Assembly (NCBI RefSeq): GCF_014648895.1
Contig: NZ_BMRZ01000005.1
Coordinates: 248,001-312,000 of the forward strand
Length of the DNA stretch: 64,000 nt
Direction of reading: 5' to 3'
From: Streptomyces tanashiensis
Lineage (GTDB): Bacteria; Actinomycetota; Actinomycetes; Streptomycetales; Streptomycetaceae
Shown here: positions 1-8,051 of the stretch, one piece after another
Layout: each line of letters opens with the position of its first letter
Numbering within the stretch: the first letter of the stretch is position 1
The notes under the pieces: generated by a model
The model's input: the letters and a program-made list of their open reading frames with translations, nothing else
The model's database searches: none
What the model was told of the DNA's origin: nothing
Position numbers and translations under genes: made by a program

Positions 1-161
1 AGGACCCGCAGGTCGCGCATGCCGCGCGGGAGGACGGGGACCGTCACCCGGCGGAGCCGGAAGGAGCGGGCTTCGAAGCCGGCCGCGTAGACGATTCCGG
101 CCGCTGCCGTCGCCGTGAGGCCTGCCGTGATCTTCAGGGGGATGCCGTACCGTGCGCGCAT
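1..161 (-). CDS. Metallophosphoesterase, N-terminal fragment (cut by window edge)
   Basis: The reverse strand is open from an ATG at 161 to the window edge, giving about 53 residues that start MRARYGIPLK. A hydrophobic stretch rich in Ala, Thr and Gly (about residues 10-27) looks like a membrane anchor. It is followed by EARSFRLRRVTVPVLP and RDLRVL, which resemble the segment just before the catalytic domain of YkuE-type membrane metallophosphoesterases. The metal-binding residues lie outside the window, so activity cannot be judged. The identification also rests on context: a calcineurin-like phosphoesterase (Rv3683 in M. tuberculosis) sits beside the class A PBP gene in many actinobacteria. 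It is divergent from the GatB/YqeY gene with only 74 nt between starts. Confidence 0.6.
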   Translation of the reverse strand, partial: MRARYGIPLKITAGLTATAAAGIVYAAGFEARSFRLRRVTVPVLPRGMRDLRV

Positions 162-222
162 CCCCCCATCGTCGCAGACCCGCTGAGCCGAAATGCGCGG
201 GCGGTTCGGGTGGCGCACCTGC

Positions 223-235
223 CACACTTGACCCC
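223..235 (+). promoter_or_regulatory. Possible leaderless promoter of the GatB/YqeY gene
   Basis: CACACT at 223-228 lies 7 nt before the ATG at 236 and there is no purine-rich Shine-Dalgarno. The hexamer is only a partial match to TANNNT, so this is weaker than the other leaderless candidates in the window. Confidence 0.3.
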
Positions 236-700
236 ATGACCACGCTCAAGGCGAAGCTCCAGGACGACCTCAACGCCGCGATCCGGGAGCGCGACGAACT
301 GCGCTCCTCGACCCTGCGGCTCACCATCACCGCGATCACGAAGGAGGAGGTCGCCGGTACCACCAAGCGCGAACTCTCCGACGACGAGGTGCAGAAGGTG
401 ATCGCGAAGGAGGCGAAGAAGCGCCGCGAGGCCGCGGACGCCTTCGCCAAGGGCGGTCGCCACGAGTCCGCCGAGCGGGAGAAGGCCGAGGGCCTGCTCC
501 TCGACGCGTACCTGCCGAAGCAGCTCAGCGACGAGGAGCTCGACGGCATCGTCGCGGCGGCCGTCGCGGAGGCGAAGGCGGCGGGCGCCGAGGGGCCGCG
601 TGCCATGGGCGCCGTCATGAAGATCGTGAACCCGAAGGTGGCCGGCCAGGCCGAGGGCGGCCGTGTCGCCGCCGCGGTGAAGAAGCTGCTCGCGGGCTGA
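236..700 (+). CDS. GatB/YqeY domain-containing protein
   Basis: This 154-aa protein begins MTTLKAKLQDDLNAAIRERD and contains the YqeY signatures LRLTITAITKEE, AYLPKQLSDEEL and a C-terminal MGAVMKIVNPKVAGQAEGGRV segment. The family shares the helical tail domain of GatB, the tRNA-dependent amidotransferase subunit, and is thought to be RNA-related, but no enzymatic activity is established. The open frame continues upstream to 152; the start at 236 is preferred because family proteins begin at MTTLK. It stands alone and is followed by a perfect hairpin shared with the convergent PBP gene. Confidence 0.88.
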   Translation: MTTLKAKLQDDLNAAIRERDELRSSTLRLTITAITKEEVAGTTKRELSDDEVQKVIAKEAKKRREAADAFAKGGRHESAEREKAEGLLLDAYLPKQLSDEELDGIVAAAVAEAKAAGAEGPRAMGAVMKIVNPKVAGQAEGGRVAAAVKKLLAG

Positions 701-717
701 CCCGCGGAGAGACGTAC

Positions 718-758
718 GAGAGAGGGCGCCCCACCTGACCGGTGGGGCGCCCTCTCTC
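718..758. terminator. Bidirectional hairpin terminator between GatB/YqeY and PBP genes
   Basis: A perfect 18-bp stem (718-735 with 741-758) closes a 5-nt TGACC loop. It lies between two convergent stop codons, so it probably ends both transcripts. No long T tract follows, as is usual in Streptomyces. Confidence 0.85.
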
Positions 759-776
759 GTGTCGCGTATCAGCGCG

Positions 777-3023
777 TCAGCGGTTTCCGCCGCGGTTGTT
801 GCCGCGTCCGTCCGCGCCGCCGATCAGGTCCGGCGGGAGCGTGATCCCGCCGATCGGGTCGGTCGGCTTGGTGTCGCCGGGCTTGCCGTCGCGGGGCTTC
901 CGGGGCTTGTTCGGGCCTTCGTCGCCCTCCTTCTCCGGGTCCTTGGGCTTCTCGGCCCGAGGCACGGAGACGGGGACGAAGCCCGGGGTCTGGCCGGCGT
1001 CCAGCGCGCCCGTCATCGCGATCTTCCAGATGGGGCCGGGGAGGCAGCCACCGCAGACCTTCTCGTAGTACTCGCCGCCGATGGTGATGTCGTACATCGA
1101 CTTCTTCTCGCCGACGTCGTCACCGACCCAGACGGCGGTGGACAGGTTCGGGGTGTAGCCGACGAACCAGGCGTCCTTGCGGTCGTTGGTCGTACCGGTC
1201 TTGCCCGCGTTGTCGCGGTCGCTGAGACCGGCCCGCGTACCGGTGCCGTCCTCGACGACGCCCTTCAGCATCTGGTTGACGGTGTCGGCGGTCCGGTCGC
1301 TCATGGCGCGCGTGCACTTGGTCTGCGGCACGTTCAGCTTGTCGCCGTTGGCGGCCTTGATCGACTCGATGGCGACCGGCGTGCAGTAGATGCCGCGGTT
1401 GGCGAAGGTCGCGTAGACGGACGCCATGTCGAGCGGGGTGCTCTCGATACTGCCGAGGGTGGCGGACGGGCTCTGCTTGATGGGCTTGCCCAGCTCGCGC
1501 TCGTAGCCGACGTTCTTCGCCATGGTCAGCGTCTCGCAGAGGCCGGCCATCTGCTCCAGCCTGGCGAAGTAGGTGTTGATGGACTTGCCGAGGGCGCTGG
1601 TCATGTCGTAGACGCCCTTCTCCGACTTGGTCTCGTTGTTCACCTCCCAGTTCGCGTAGCCGGAGGGCTTGCCGTCGCAGCGGGTGTACTCGTTCTCGCC
1701 GATGTTGATCTGCGCCGGGTCGTTGAAGCTGGTCGCCGGGCTGATGCCCTTCTCCAGGGCGGCCGCCGCCGTGATCGGCTTGAAGGTCGAACCGACCTGG
1801 AAGCCGTACGTCGTGCCGCCCATCTTGCTGCCGACGGCGAGGTTCAGCGTCGTCTGGTGCTGCTTCTGGTCCAGGCCGTACGGGCGGGACTGGCCCATCG
1901 ACAGGATGCGGCCGGTCTTGGGCTGGACCTGGACCACCGAGGCGGCGACCGGGTCGTCCTTGTTGATCTTCGCGATGGCGGCCTCGTTGGCGGCGGCCTG
2001 CGCGCGCGGGTCGAGCGTGGTCCTGATGGTGAGACCACCCAGGTTCCACAGCTTCTGCCGCTCCTCGGACGTCTTGCCGAAGACCGGGTCGTTGAGGATC
2101 GTCTTGCGGACGTAGTCGCAGAAGAAGCCGGCGCCGTCGACGGCGGTGATGCAGCCGTTCCTCGGGGTCTTGACCTTCAGCTTGATCGGCTTGGCCTTGG
2201 CGGCGTCCGCCTCGGCCTGGCTGATGTCCTTCACGTCGGCCATCCGCTGGAGGACCGTGTTGCGGCGCTTGGTGGCTTCCTGGATGTCGTTGATCGGGTC
2301 GTAGCGGCTCGGCGACTGGACCAGACCGGCCATCATCGCCGCCTCGCCCAGGTCCAGGTCGGCGGCGGGCTTGGAGAAGTACCGCTGGGACGCGGCCTCG
2401 ATGCCGTAGGCCTGCTGCCCGAAGAACGTGATGTTGAGGTAGTTCTCCAGGATCTTCTTCTTGCCCAGCTCCTCCTCGACCTGGATCGCGAACTTCAGCT
2501 CGCGGACCTTGCGGCCGATGGTCTGCTGGGTGGCCTGCGCGACCTTCTCGGGGTCGTCACCGGCCTCCTCGACGAAGACGTTCTTCACGTACTGCTGGGT
2601 CAGCGTGGACGCGCCCTGCGCGACCCCGCCCGACTGCGCGTTGCGGTTGATGGCGCGCAGCACGCCCTTGAGGTCGATCGCCCCGTGCTCGTAGAAGCGC
2701 CCGTCCTCGATCGCGACGATCGCCTTCTGCATGTACGGGGAGATCTTGTCGATCGGCACGACCTTCCGGTCCCGGGAGTACACCGTGGCGATGAGGCCGC
2801 CCTCGGAGTCCAGGATCGTGGTGCGCTGACTCAGCGGTGGGGTCTTCAGATTGGACGGGATCTCGTCGAACCCTTCGACCGTGCCCTTCGCGGCCAGCCC
2901 GAGCGCACCGGCCGCGGGCAGGGCGATGCCCGCCAGCACGGCTCCGGCGAGCACACTGACACCGAGGAACTTGGCGGCCTGCTGGGTCCCGGTCAGACCA
3001 CCGCCCGAGCGCTTCTTTGCCAT
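777..3023 (-). CDS. Class A penicillin-binding protein (glycosyltransferase/transpeptidase)
   Basis: This 748-aa bifunctional murein synthase polymerises lipid II and crosslinks peptidoglycan at the outer membrane face. A cytoplasmic N-terminus and one membrane segment (about 18-45) precede the GT51 domain, with EDGRFYEHGAID (catalytic Glu106) and QGASTLTQQYVKN. The transpeptidase domain has STFK with nucleophile Ser412, SIN at 481-483 and KTG at 608-610. The tail after about residue 690 is Pro/Lys/Gly-rich and probably disordered. The ATG at 3023 has no Shine-Dalgarno but follows TAGGCT by 6 nt. Its place beside a WhiB4/WblA-type gene and paired ArsA ATPases matches mycobacterial ponA2, so it is probably the PonA2 orthologue. 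Confidence 0.93.
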   Translation of the reverse strand: MAKKRSGGGLTGTQQAAKFLGVSVLAGAVLAGIALPAAGALGLAAKGTVEGFDEIPSNLKTPPLSQRTTILDSEGGLIATVYSRDRKVVPIDKISPYMQKAIVAIEDGRFYEHGAIDLKGVLRAINRNAQSGGVAQGASTLTQQYVKNVFVEEAGDDPEKVAQATQQTIGRKVRELKFAIQVEEELGKKKILENYLNITFFGQQAYGIEAASQRYFSKPAADLDLGEAAMMAGLVQSPSRYDPINDIQEATKRRNTVLQRMADVKDISQAEADAAKAKPIKLKVKTPRNGCITAVDGAGFFCDYVRKTILNDPVFGKTSEERQKLWNLGGLTIRTTLDPRAQAAANEAAIAKINKDDPVAASVVQVQPKTGRILSMGQSRPYGLDQKQHQTTLNLAVGSKMGGTTYGFQVGSTFKPITAAAALEKGISPATSFNDPAQINIGENEYTRCDGKPSGYANWEVNNETKSEKGVYDMTSALGKSINTYFARLEQMAGLCETLTMAKNVGYERELGKPIKQSPSATLGSIESTPLDMASVYATFANRGIYCTPVAIESIKAANGDKLNVPQTKCTRAMSDRTADTVNQMLKGVVEDGTGTRAGLSDRDNAGKTGTTNDRKDAWFVGYTPNLSTAVWVGDDVGEKKSMYDITIGGEYYEKVCGGCLPGPIWKIAMTGALDAGQTPGFVPVSVPRAEKPKDPEKEGDEGPNKPRKPRDGKPGDTKPTDPIGGITLPPDLIGGADGRGNNRGGNR

Positions 3024-3035
3024 GGGGGCAGCCTA
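3024..3035 (-). promoter_or_regulatory. Leaderless promoter of the PBP gene
   Basis: On the reverse strand TAGGCT (3035-3030) is followed by GCCCCC and then ATG. The 6-nt gap and the absence of a ribosome-binding site predict that transcription starts at or next to the A of the start codon. Confidence 0.6.
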
Positions 3036-3139
3036 CGTTCTCATTCGCCGGACACACGTATATGCCTTGGCCTAAGCTGCTCCCAACTGTCACAGCAGTG
3101 TGGTCTCGCATCAAGACCCGTGCGTGACATCGGTATGAA

Positions 3140-3334
3140 TTCCCGTGACCCCGAAACACGGGAAGCTCGTGTCCGATTCCGGCTCATGCGTCACACGGTG
3201 CCCGAAGTGGCCCCGTCGAGGAAGGGCGTATCCGCGCGATATGTCCGCTATCACACGCATGTCCATCGATCACTCCCCTGGGTGATCTGACGCGCACGCA
3301 TAGTCCGTTCGGGCCATTCAAGATTGGGCCCGAA
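3140..3334. promoter_or_regulatory. wblA upstream region with three inverted repeats
   Basis: The 416-nt gap between the PBP and wblA starts holds no gene but three clear inverted repeats. They are TTCCCGTG/CACGGGAA (3140-3147 and 3157-3164), GATCAC-N8-GTGATC (3268-3287) and TTCGGGCC/GGCCCGAA (3308-3315 and 3327-3334). The first two have the spacing of dimeric operators. The third, about 105 nt before the start codon, could be a leader hairpin. A long control region suits a developmental regulator, but the binding proteins are not identifiable by eye. Confidence 0.5.
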
Positions 3335-3439
3335 GGGGGTGTTGCGCTGTGCCCACCTTCCGTAACGTCCCAACTGGCAGCGGTGAATATGCCGCTGCCG
3401 CCGTGGGGGAGCCTCGATTCGGGAGAGGACGGCGCCGGT

Positions 3440-3784
3440 ATGGGCTGGGTAGCTGACTGGAGTGCGCAGGCGGCCTGCCGCACTACCGATCCGGATGAAC
3501 TTTTCGTGCAGGGAGCGGCACAGAACAGGGCAAAGGCGGTGTGCACCGGATGCCCGGTGCGGACCGAGTGCCTGGCCGACGCCCTCGACAACCGCGTGGA
3601 GTTCGGCGTGTGGGGCGGCATGACGGAGCGCGAGCGCCGTGCCCTGTTGCGCCGGAGGCCGACGGTCACCTCGTGGCGCCGGCTGCTGGAGACCGCGCGG
3701 ACGGAGTACGAGCGGGGAGCGGGCCTGCTGCCCGTGGCGATCGAGGACGACGCCACGTACGAGGCGTACGCCGCGGTCGGCTAG
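3440..3784 (+). CDS. wblA: WhiB-like [4Fe-4S] transcription factor WblA
   Basis: This 114-aa Wbl protein has the four cluster ligands Cys13, Cys35, Cys38 and Cys44 in C-X21-C-X2-C-X5-C spacing. They are followed by the GVWGG turn (56-60) and a basic ERERRALLRRR segment for DNA contact. The sequence MGWVADWSAQAACRTT is the expected start of Streptomyces WblA, a pleiotropic regulator of sporulation and antibiotic production and the counterpart of mycobacterial WhiB4. The frame stays open upstream to a GTG at 3383, but the ATG at 3440 has GGAGAGG about 11 nt before it and matches family length. It is divergent from the PBP gene and convergent with the ArsA pair. Confidence 0.92.
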   Translation: MGWVADWSAQAACRTTDPDELFVQGAAQNRAKAVCTGCPVRTECLADALDNRVEFGVWGGMTERERRALLRRRPTVTSWRRLLETARTEYERGAGLLPVAIEDDATYEAYAAVG

Positions 3785-3803
3785 CCCGACCCGTACGAGA
3801 CGC

Positions 3804-3834
3804 GGGTACGCGTACGGATACGGGTACGCGTACG
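3804..3834. repeat. Tandem GGGTACGCGTACG repeat in the wblA/ArsA convergent gap
   Basis: Two exact 13-bp copies (3804-3816 and 3822-3834) each contain the palindrome GTACGCGTAC. The two copies can pair into a 10-bp stem with an 8-nt loop, which makes this the only terminator candidate between the convergent wblA and ArsA genes. Confidence 0.55.
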
Positions 3835-3843
3835 CGAGACGGC

Positions 3844-5325
3844 TCAGGCCGAGGGGGTCCGCCCCGCCATGAGCCGGTCACCGATGGCCCGCAGCCCGGC
3901 GAGGTCGTGCACATCGCCGGGCAGGGCGGCCACTTCGGTCACCGCCACCTCGGGGTGGAGCGCGGTGAAGCGGTCGCGGGTGCGCTGCTCACGCGAGAGC
4001 ACCCGCATGCGCTCGGCATGCAGGCGCAGAAGTCCCGCGGTGAGATGACGTACGTCCACGTCTGGTGCGTCTGTTTCCTGTGCCGGTTCGGCTGTGGGGG
4101 CAGCCTCGGGTACGGGATGTGCGGCGGCGGTGGCGAGTTCGTTCGGCTCGGGCTCGGTGGCCGGGGAGCCACGCAGTCCAGCCTTCCCGCCCCCCTGATC
4201 CACAATGCGCCCCTCGTCAAGATTTTCCGCGGCGGCCCGCGCCCGCTCGGCCGACAGCCGGGCGGCGCCGCTGCCGTGGACGCGGTTGAGGACGAGACCG
4301 GCCAGCGGCATCTCCTCGGCGGCCAGCCGCTCCACGAAGTACGCGGCCTCGCGCAGCGCGTCCCGCTCCGGCGTCGCGACCACGAGGAAGGCCGTGCCCG
4401 GAGCCTGGAGCAGCTTGTACGTGGCGTCCGCGCGGGTCCGGAATCCGCCGAACATCGTGTCCATCGCCGCCACGAACGTCTGCACGTCCTTGAGGAACTG
4501 ACCCCCCAGCAGCTTCCCGAGGGTCCCCGTCATCATCGACATGCCGACGTTGAGGAACTTCATCCCCGCCCGGCCGCCCACCTTCGCCGGGGCCATCAGC
4601 AGCTTGATGAACTTCCCGTCGAGGAAGGACCCGAGCCGCTTCGGCGCGTCCAGGAAGTCCAGCGCGGACCGGGACGGCGGGGTGTCGACGACGATCAGGT
4701 CCCACTCGTCGCGGGCCCGGAGCTGGCCCAGCTTCTCCATCGCCATGTACTCCTGCGTACCGGCGAAACCGGCCGACAGGGACTGGTAGAAGGGGTTCTC
4801 CAGGATCGCCCGCGCGCGCTCGGGATCCGCGTGCGCCTCGACGATCTCGTCGAACGTCCGCTTCATGTCGAGCATCATCGCGTGCAGCTCGCCGCCGTCG
4901 GAGCCCTTGATGCCGTCGACCTTGCGCGGGGTGTTGTCGAGGGAGTCGATGCCCATGGACTGGGCGAGCCGGCGCGCCGGGTCGATGGTGAGGACGACGA
5001 CCCGCCGGCCGCGCTCCGCGGCCCGCACGCCGAGCGCCGCCGCCGTGGTCGTCTTGCCGACCCCGCCCGCGCCGCAGCAGACGATGATGCGGGTGCCCCG
5101 GTCGTCGAGGAGCGGATCGAGCTCGAGAACGGGCGCACGGTCGATCCCGGACGCGCCGTCGGGCCCGTCCGCGGTGGGGTCGGCGTCGTCCGCGGGCCCG
5201 ACGGCGGCCGCCGTCATGCCGGTCGCGTCGGTGTCGTCCGCGGGCCCGGCGGAGGCCGCCGCCACGCCGGTCGCGTCGGTGTCCGCCCCGGCACCCGTGG
5301 CCCCGGCGCCCGCTTTCTCCGTCAC
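3844..5325 (-). CDS. ArsA/Get3-like ATPase, long paralogue
   Basis: This 493-aa P-loop ATPase of the ArsA/Get3 (SIMIBI) class has GAGGVGKT at 85-92, DPARRLAQSMGI (A-loop region) and VDTPPSRSALDFLDAP (switch II). Residues 1-65 are an Ala/Asp/Thr/Gly-rich extension with about three copies of a TDATG-type repeat and are unlikely to be folded. It lacks the arsenite-binding cysteine pattern and no ars genes are nearby, so an arsenite pump is unlikely. The paired mycobacterial homologues Rv3679/Rv3680 were described as a Get3-like complex. It starts with GTG overlapping the stop of the next ATPase (GTGA), so the two are translationally coupled and probably form a hetero-oligomer. Confidence 0.85.
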   Translation of the reverse strand: MTEKAGAGATGAGADTDATGVAAASAGPADDTDATGMTAAAVGPADDADPTADGPDGASGIDRAPVLELDPLLDDRGTRIIVCCGAGGVGKTTTAAALGVRAAERGRRVVVLTIDPARRLAQSMGIDSLDNTPRKVDGIKGSDGGELHAMMLDMKRTFDEIVEAHADPERARAILENPFYQSLSAGFAGTQEYMAMEKLGQLRARDEWDLIVVDTPPSRSALDFLDAPKRLGSFLDGKFIKLLMAPAKVGGRAGMKFLNVGMSMMTGTLGKLLGGQFLKDVQTFVAAMDTMFGGFRTRADATYKLLQAPGTAFLVVATPERDALREAAYFVERLAAEEMPLAGLVLNRVHGSGAARLSAERARAAAENLDEGRIVDQGGGKAGLRGSPATEPEPNELATAAAHPVPEAAPTAEPAQETDAPDVDVRHLTAGLLRLHAERMRVLSREQRTRDRFTALHPEVAVTEVAALPGDVHDLAGLRAIGDRLMAGRTPSA

Positions 5326-6284
5326 GCGCCCACCCCTTGCTTCCGCAGTTCCTTCGCCAGCCGGTAGAGCCCGGCGATGTCCGCCCCGTCGCCCAGGAAG
5401 GGCAGTTCGTACGAGGGGACGCCGACGCCGTCCAGGACCGCGCGCTGCGCCCGCTCCAGCTCCACCCGCCGCGCGTGCTCGGCCGCCTGGTCGAGGAGCG
5501 GCTCGACCAGGCGCGTGCCGCCCGTGACGCCGACGGAGGCCAGGGTCCGCGCGATCGCGTCCCGGTGGTCGCCGGAGGCGGCCCGTACCGCCGCCTCGTC
5601 GAGGACGTGCGGACGGACCATGTTCACCACGACCCTGCCCACCGGCAGTTCGGCGGCCCTCAGCTCCGCGATGCCGTCCGCGGTCTCCTGGACCGGCATC
5701 TCCTCCAGGAGGGTCACCAGGTGCACCGCCGTTTCGGGGGACTTGAGGACCCGCATCACGGCCTGCGCCTGGTTGTGTATCGGGCCGATCCTGGCCAGGC
5801 CCGCGACCTCGTCGTTCACGTTGAGGAAGCGGGTGATGCGGCCGGTGGGCGGCGCGTCCATGACCACGTGGTCGTAGACGGGCCGGCCGTCCTTCTCACG
5901 TCTCCGGACCGCCTCGCACGCCTTGCCGGTCAGCAGCACGTCCCGGACGCCCGGCGCTATCGTCGTCGCGAAGTCGATCGCGCCGAGCTTCTTCAGGGCC
6001 CGTCCCGCACCGCCCAGTTTGTAGAACATCTGGAGGTAGTCGAGGAGCGCGCGCTCGGCGTCGATCGCCAGCGCGTACACCTCGCCGCCGCCCGGGGCGA
6101 CGGCGATCTTGCGCTCCTCGTACGGAAGGGCTTCCGTCTCGAAGAGCTGTGCGATGCCCTGTCTGCCTTCGACCTCGACGAGGAGGGTCCGCTTGCCCTC
6201 CGTCGCGAGGGCGAGCGCGAGGGCGGCGGCGACCGTCGTCTTACCGGTACCGCCCTTGCCGCTGACGACCTGGAGCCTGCTCAC
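5322..6284 (-). CDS. ArsA/Get3-like ATPase, short paralogue
   Basis: This 320-aa ATPase begins VSRLQVVSGKGGTGKTT, placing the deviant Walker A motif GKGGTGKT at residues 9-16. It also has LVEVEGRQGIAQLFE, VMDAPPTGRITRFL (switch II) and ALDYL-type helices of the ArsA fold. The reading frame extends to 6344, but homologues begin at SRLQVV. The GTG at 6284 is 7 nt downstream of a TAGGCT hexamer without a Shine-Dalgarno, indicating a leaderless start. It is the first gene of a two-gene operon with the longer paralogue and is divergent from the DUF4177 gene. Confidence 0.87.
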   Translation of the reverse strand: MSRLQVVSGKGGTGKTTVAAALALALATEGKRTLLVEVEGRQGIAQLFETEALPYEERKIAVAPGGGEVYALAIDAERALLDYLQMFYKLGGAGRALKKLGAIDFATTIAPGVRDVLLTGKACEAVRRREKDGRPVYDHVVMDAPPTGRITRFLNVNDEVAGLARIGPIHNQAQAVMRVLKSPETAVHLVTLLEEMPVQETADGIAELRAAELPVGRVVVNMVRPHVLDEAAVRAASGDHRDAIARTLASVGVTGGTRLVEPLLDQAAEHARRVELERAQRAVLDGVGVPSYELPFLGDGADIAGLYRLAKELRKQGVGA

Positions 6285-6297
6285 GCTGTCGAGCCTA
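6285..6297 (-). promoter_or_regulatory. Leaderless promoter of the short ArsA-like gene
   Basis: TAGGCT on the reverse strand (6297-6292) ends 7 nt before the GTG start codon. TTGCGC about 15 nt further upstream is a possible but closely spaced -35. Confidence 0.6.
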
Positions 6298-6417
6298 ACC
6301 ACTGGCGGCCGCGCGCAATCAGCAGGCCGCCCCGGAGATGCCACCTAGGGGCCGGGTCGGGGGCAGCGCCGGAGGAGCGGAGGGGGCCGCCTCGGCGGGC
6401 AGCCCCGCGGCAGCGGA

Positions 6418-6430
6418 TACAGTCGGCCCC
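6418..6430 (+). promoter_or_regulatory. Leaderless promoter of the DUF4177-RidA operon
   Basis: TACAGT (6418-6423) is followed by 7 nt and ATG. No Shine-Dalgarno is present. It is back to back with the leaderless promoter of the ArsA operon about 120 nt away. Confidence 0.6.
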
Positions 6431-6589
6431 ATGACCAAGTGGGAGTACGTCACGGTGCCGCTTCTGGTGCACGCGACCAAGCAGATTCTGGACACCTGGG
6501 GCGAGGACGGCTGGGAGCTCGTCCAGGTCGTGCCCGGGCCGAACAACCCCGAGCAGCTCGTGGCCTACCTGAAGCGGGCCAAGTCGTGA
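6431..6589 (+). CDS. DUF4177 family small protein
   Basis: This 52-aa protein starts MTKWEYVTVPLLVH and has the family core TWGEDGWELVQVVPGP, a compact beta-alpha-beta unit of unknown function. The upstream in-frame extension is low complexity; the ATG at 6431 is preferred because it sits 7 nt after a TACAGT -10 element and begins at the conserved KWEY motif. Its stop overlaps the RidA start by 4 nt (GTGA), so the two proteins are made together. Acidic and aromatic residues dominate and there is no signal peptide, indicating a cytoplasmic protein. Confidence 0.85.
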   Translation: MTKWEYVTVPLLVHATKQILDTWGEDGWELVQVVPGPNNPEQLVAYLKRAKS

Positions 6590-7056
6590 GCGGGGCCGTC
6601 GAGGCGCGCATCGCCGAGCTCGGCCTGACCCTGCCCGAGGTCGTGCCGCCGATCGCGTCCTACCAGCCGGCCGTGCAGTCCGGCGTGTACGTCTACACCT
6701 CGGGCCAGCTCCCGATGGTGGCGGGCAAGCTTCCGCTGACCGGCAAGGTCGGCGCCGAGGTCACGCCGGATGAGGCCAAGCAGCTCGCCGCCACCTGCGC
6801 GCTCAACGCCCTCGCGGCCGTGAAGTCGGTCGCCGGTGACCTCGACCGCATCAAGCGCGTCGTGAAGGTCGTCGGCTTCGTCGCCTCCGCCGCCGACTTC
6901 ACCGGGCAGCCCGCCGTCATCAACGGCGCCAGCGAGCTGCTCGGCGAGATCCTCGGCGAGAAGGGCGTGCACGCGCGCAGCGCCGTCGGCGTCACCGTGC
7001 TGCCGCTCGACGCGCCGGTCGAGGTCGAGGTCCAGGTCGAGCTCGTCGACGCCTGA
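6586..7056 (+). CDS. RidA family protein (enamine/imine deaminase)
   Basis: This 156-aa YjgF/YER057c/UK114 protein has VYVYTSGQLPMVAGKLPLTG near the N-terminus and ends with VHARSAVGVTVLPLDAPVEV, which carries the arginine typical of active RidA proteins. Family members hydrolyse reactive enamines and imines made by PLP enzymes such as threonine dehydratase, and work as trimers in the cytoplasm. The GTG start at 6586 overlaps the DUF4177 stop. It is longer than E. coli RidA (128 aa) and belongs to the actinobacterial subgroup found near crp and the ArsA pair (Rv3678c-like). Confidence 0.88.
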   Translation: MSGAVEARIAELGLTLPEVVPPIASYQPAVQSGVYVYTSGQLPMVAGKLPLTGKVGAEVTPDEAKQLAATCALNALAAVKSVAGDLDRIKRVVKVVGFVASAADFTGQPAVINGASELLGEILGEKGVHARSAVGVTVLPLDAPVEVEVQVELVDA

Positions 7057-7096
7057 CATCCCGTCGCGGAGCGCTGATCGCCCGCACGCACGCGTG

Positions 7097-7128
7097 GAGC
7101 CGGTTTCCCGATCGGGGGAAACCGGCTC
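7097..7128 (+). terminator. Hairpin terminator after RidA gene
   Basis: A perfect 13-bp stem (7097-7109 with 7116-7128) with a 6-nt GATCGG loop begins 40 nt after the RidA stop and ends before the promoter of the next gene. Confidence 0.8.
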
Positions 7129-7151
7129 TCGTGCATTCCGATGCTTGCGCA

Positions 7152-7163
7152 TAGCATCCGGCC
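7152..7163 (+). promoter_or_regulatory. Leaderless promoter of the NUDIX-MBL operon
   Basis: TAGCAT (7152-7157) ends 6 nt before the ATG at 7164, with no Shine-Dalgarno in between. Confidence 0.6.
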
Positions 7164-8051
7164 ATGCCGAATGGTCAGTCGAAGCAGTCGAACGGTCAGT
7201 GGTACCCGGCGGAGTGGCCCGACCGCATCCGCGCCCTCGCCGCCGGTGAGCTCACCCCGGTGGCACCGCGCCGCGCCGCCACGGTCCTGCTCCTGCGGGA
7301 CGGGGCCGCCGGTCCCGACGTCCACATGCTGCGCCGCCGCACGTCGATGGCCTTCGCGGGGGGTGCGTACGCCTATCCCGGCGGCGGCGTCGACCCGCGC
7401 GACGAGCAGCCGGTGCGCTGGGCGGGCCCGTCCCTGGAGACGTGGGCGGCCCGGCTCGGCCTGGACGACGCCGCGCAGGCCCAGGCCGTGGTCTGCGCCG
7501 CCGTGCGCGAGACCTTCGAGGAGGCGGGCGTGCTGCTCGCCGGGGAGACCGAGGACGGCGTCGTCGGCGACACGACCGGCGAGGAGTGGGAGCGGGACCG
7601 GGAGGCGCTCGTCGCCCGTGAGCTGTCCTTCGCCGACTTCCTGGACCGGCGCGGCCTGGTCCTGCGCTCGGACCTGCTGGGCGCGTGGGCCCGCTGGATC
7701 ACCCCGGAGTTCGAGCAGCGCCGGTACGACACCTGGTTCTTCGTGGCGGCGCTCCCGGAGGGGCAGCGGACCCGGGACGTCTCCGGCGAGGCGGACCGCA
7801 CGGTCTGGATCCGCCCGGCGGAGGCCGCGGCCGGCTACGACCGGGGCGAGCTGACGATGATGCCGCCGACGATCTCGACCCTGCGCACCCTGGAGCCGTT
7901 CGGGACGGCCGCCGAGGCGCTGGCGGCGGCGGGGGAGCAGGACATGGCTCCGGTCCTCGCGCAGGCGCGCCTGGAGGGCGACGAGCTGGTCCTCAGCTGG
8001 CCGGGGCACGAGGAGTTCACCAAGGTGATCCCCCGCGGGGGTGCGCGATGA
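7164..8051 (+). CDS. NUDIX hydrolase
   Basis: This 295-aa hydrolase has an N-terminal strand AATVLLLRDG, then AFAGGAYAYPGGGVDPRD and, after an insertion, AAVRETFEEAGVLLAGE. The last two supply the Nudix-box glycine and the REXXEEXG metal-binding helix. The long loop between box halves resembles NUDT7/NUDT19-type and nucleotide-sugar hydrolases, so the substrate cannot be assigned. The start at 7164 follows a TAGCAT element by 6 nt. Its stop overlaps the MBL start (ATGA), so the two are coupled; this pairing is common in actinobacteria. Confidence 0.87.
   Translation: MPNGQSKQSNGQWYPAEWPDRIRALAAGELTPVAPRRAATVLLLRDGAAGPDVHMLRRRTSMAFAGGAYAYPGGGVDPRDEQPVRWAGPSLETWAARLGLDDAAQAQAVVCAAVRETFEEAGVLLAGETEDGVVGDTTGEEWERDREALVARELSFADFLDRRGLVLRSDLLGAWARWITPEFEQRRYDTWFFVAALPEGQRTRDVSGEADRTVWIRPAEAAAGYDRGELTMMPPTISTLRTLEPFGTAAEALAAAGEQDMAPVLAQARLEGDELVLSWPGHEEFTKVIPRGGAR

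Noticed and set aside
759..3290. Very long forward frame across the PBP gene
   Set aside because: It is antisense to a complete PBP with all catalytic motifs; long antisense frames are a result of high GC content and codon bias.
3541..5367. 608-aa forward frame opposite the ArsA gene
   Set aside because: Arg/Gly/His-rich with no domain; the reverse strand encodes a clear ATPase.
3844..6284. Arsenite efflux operon
   Set aside because: ArsA-like ATPases lack the arsenite cysteines and no arsB, arsC or arsR gene is nearby; a Get3-like pair fits better.
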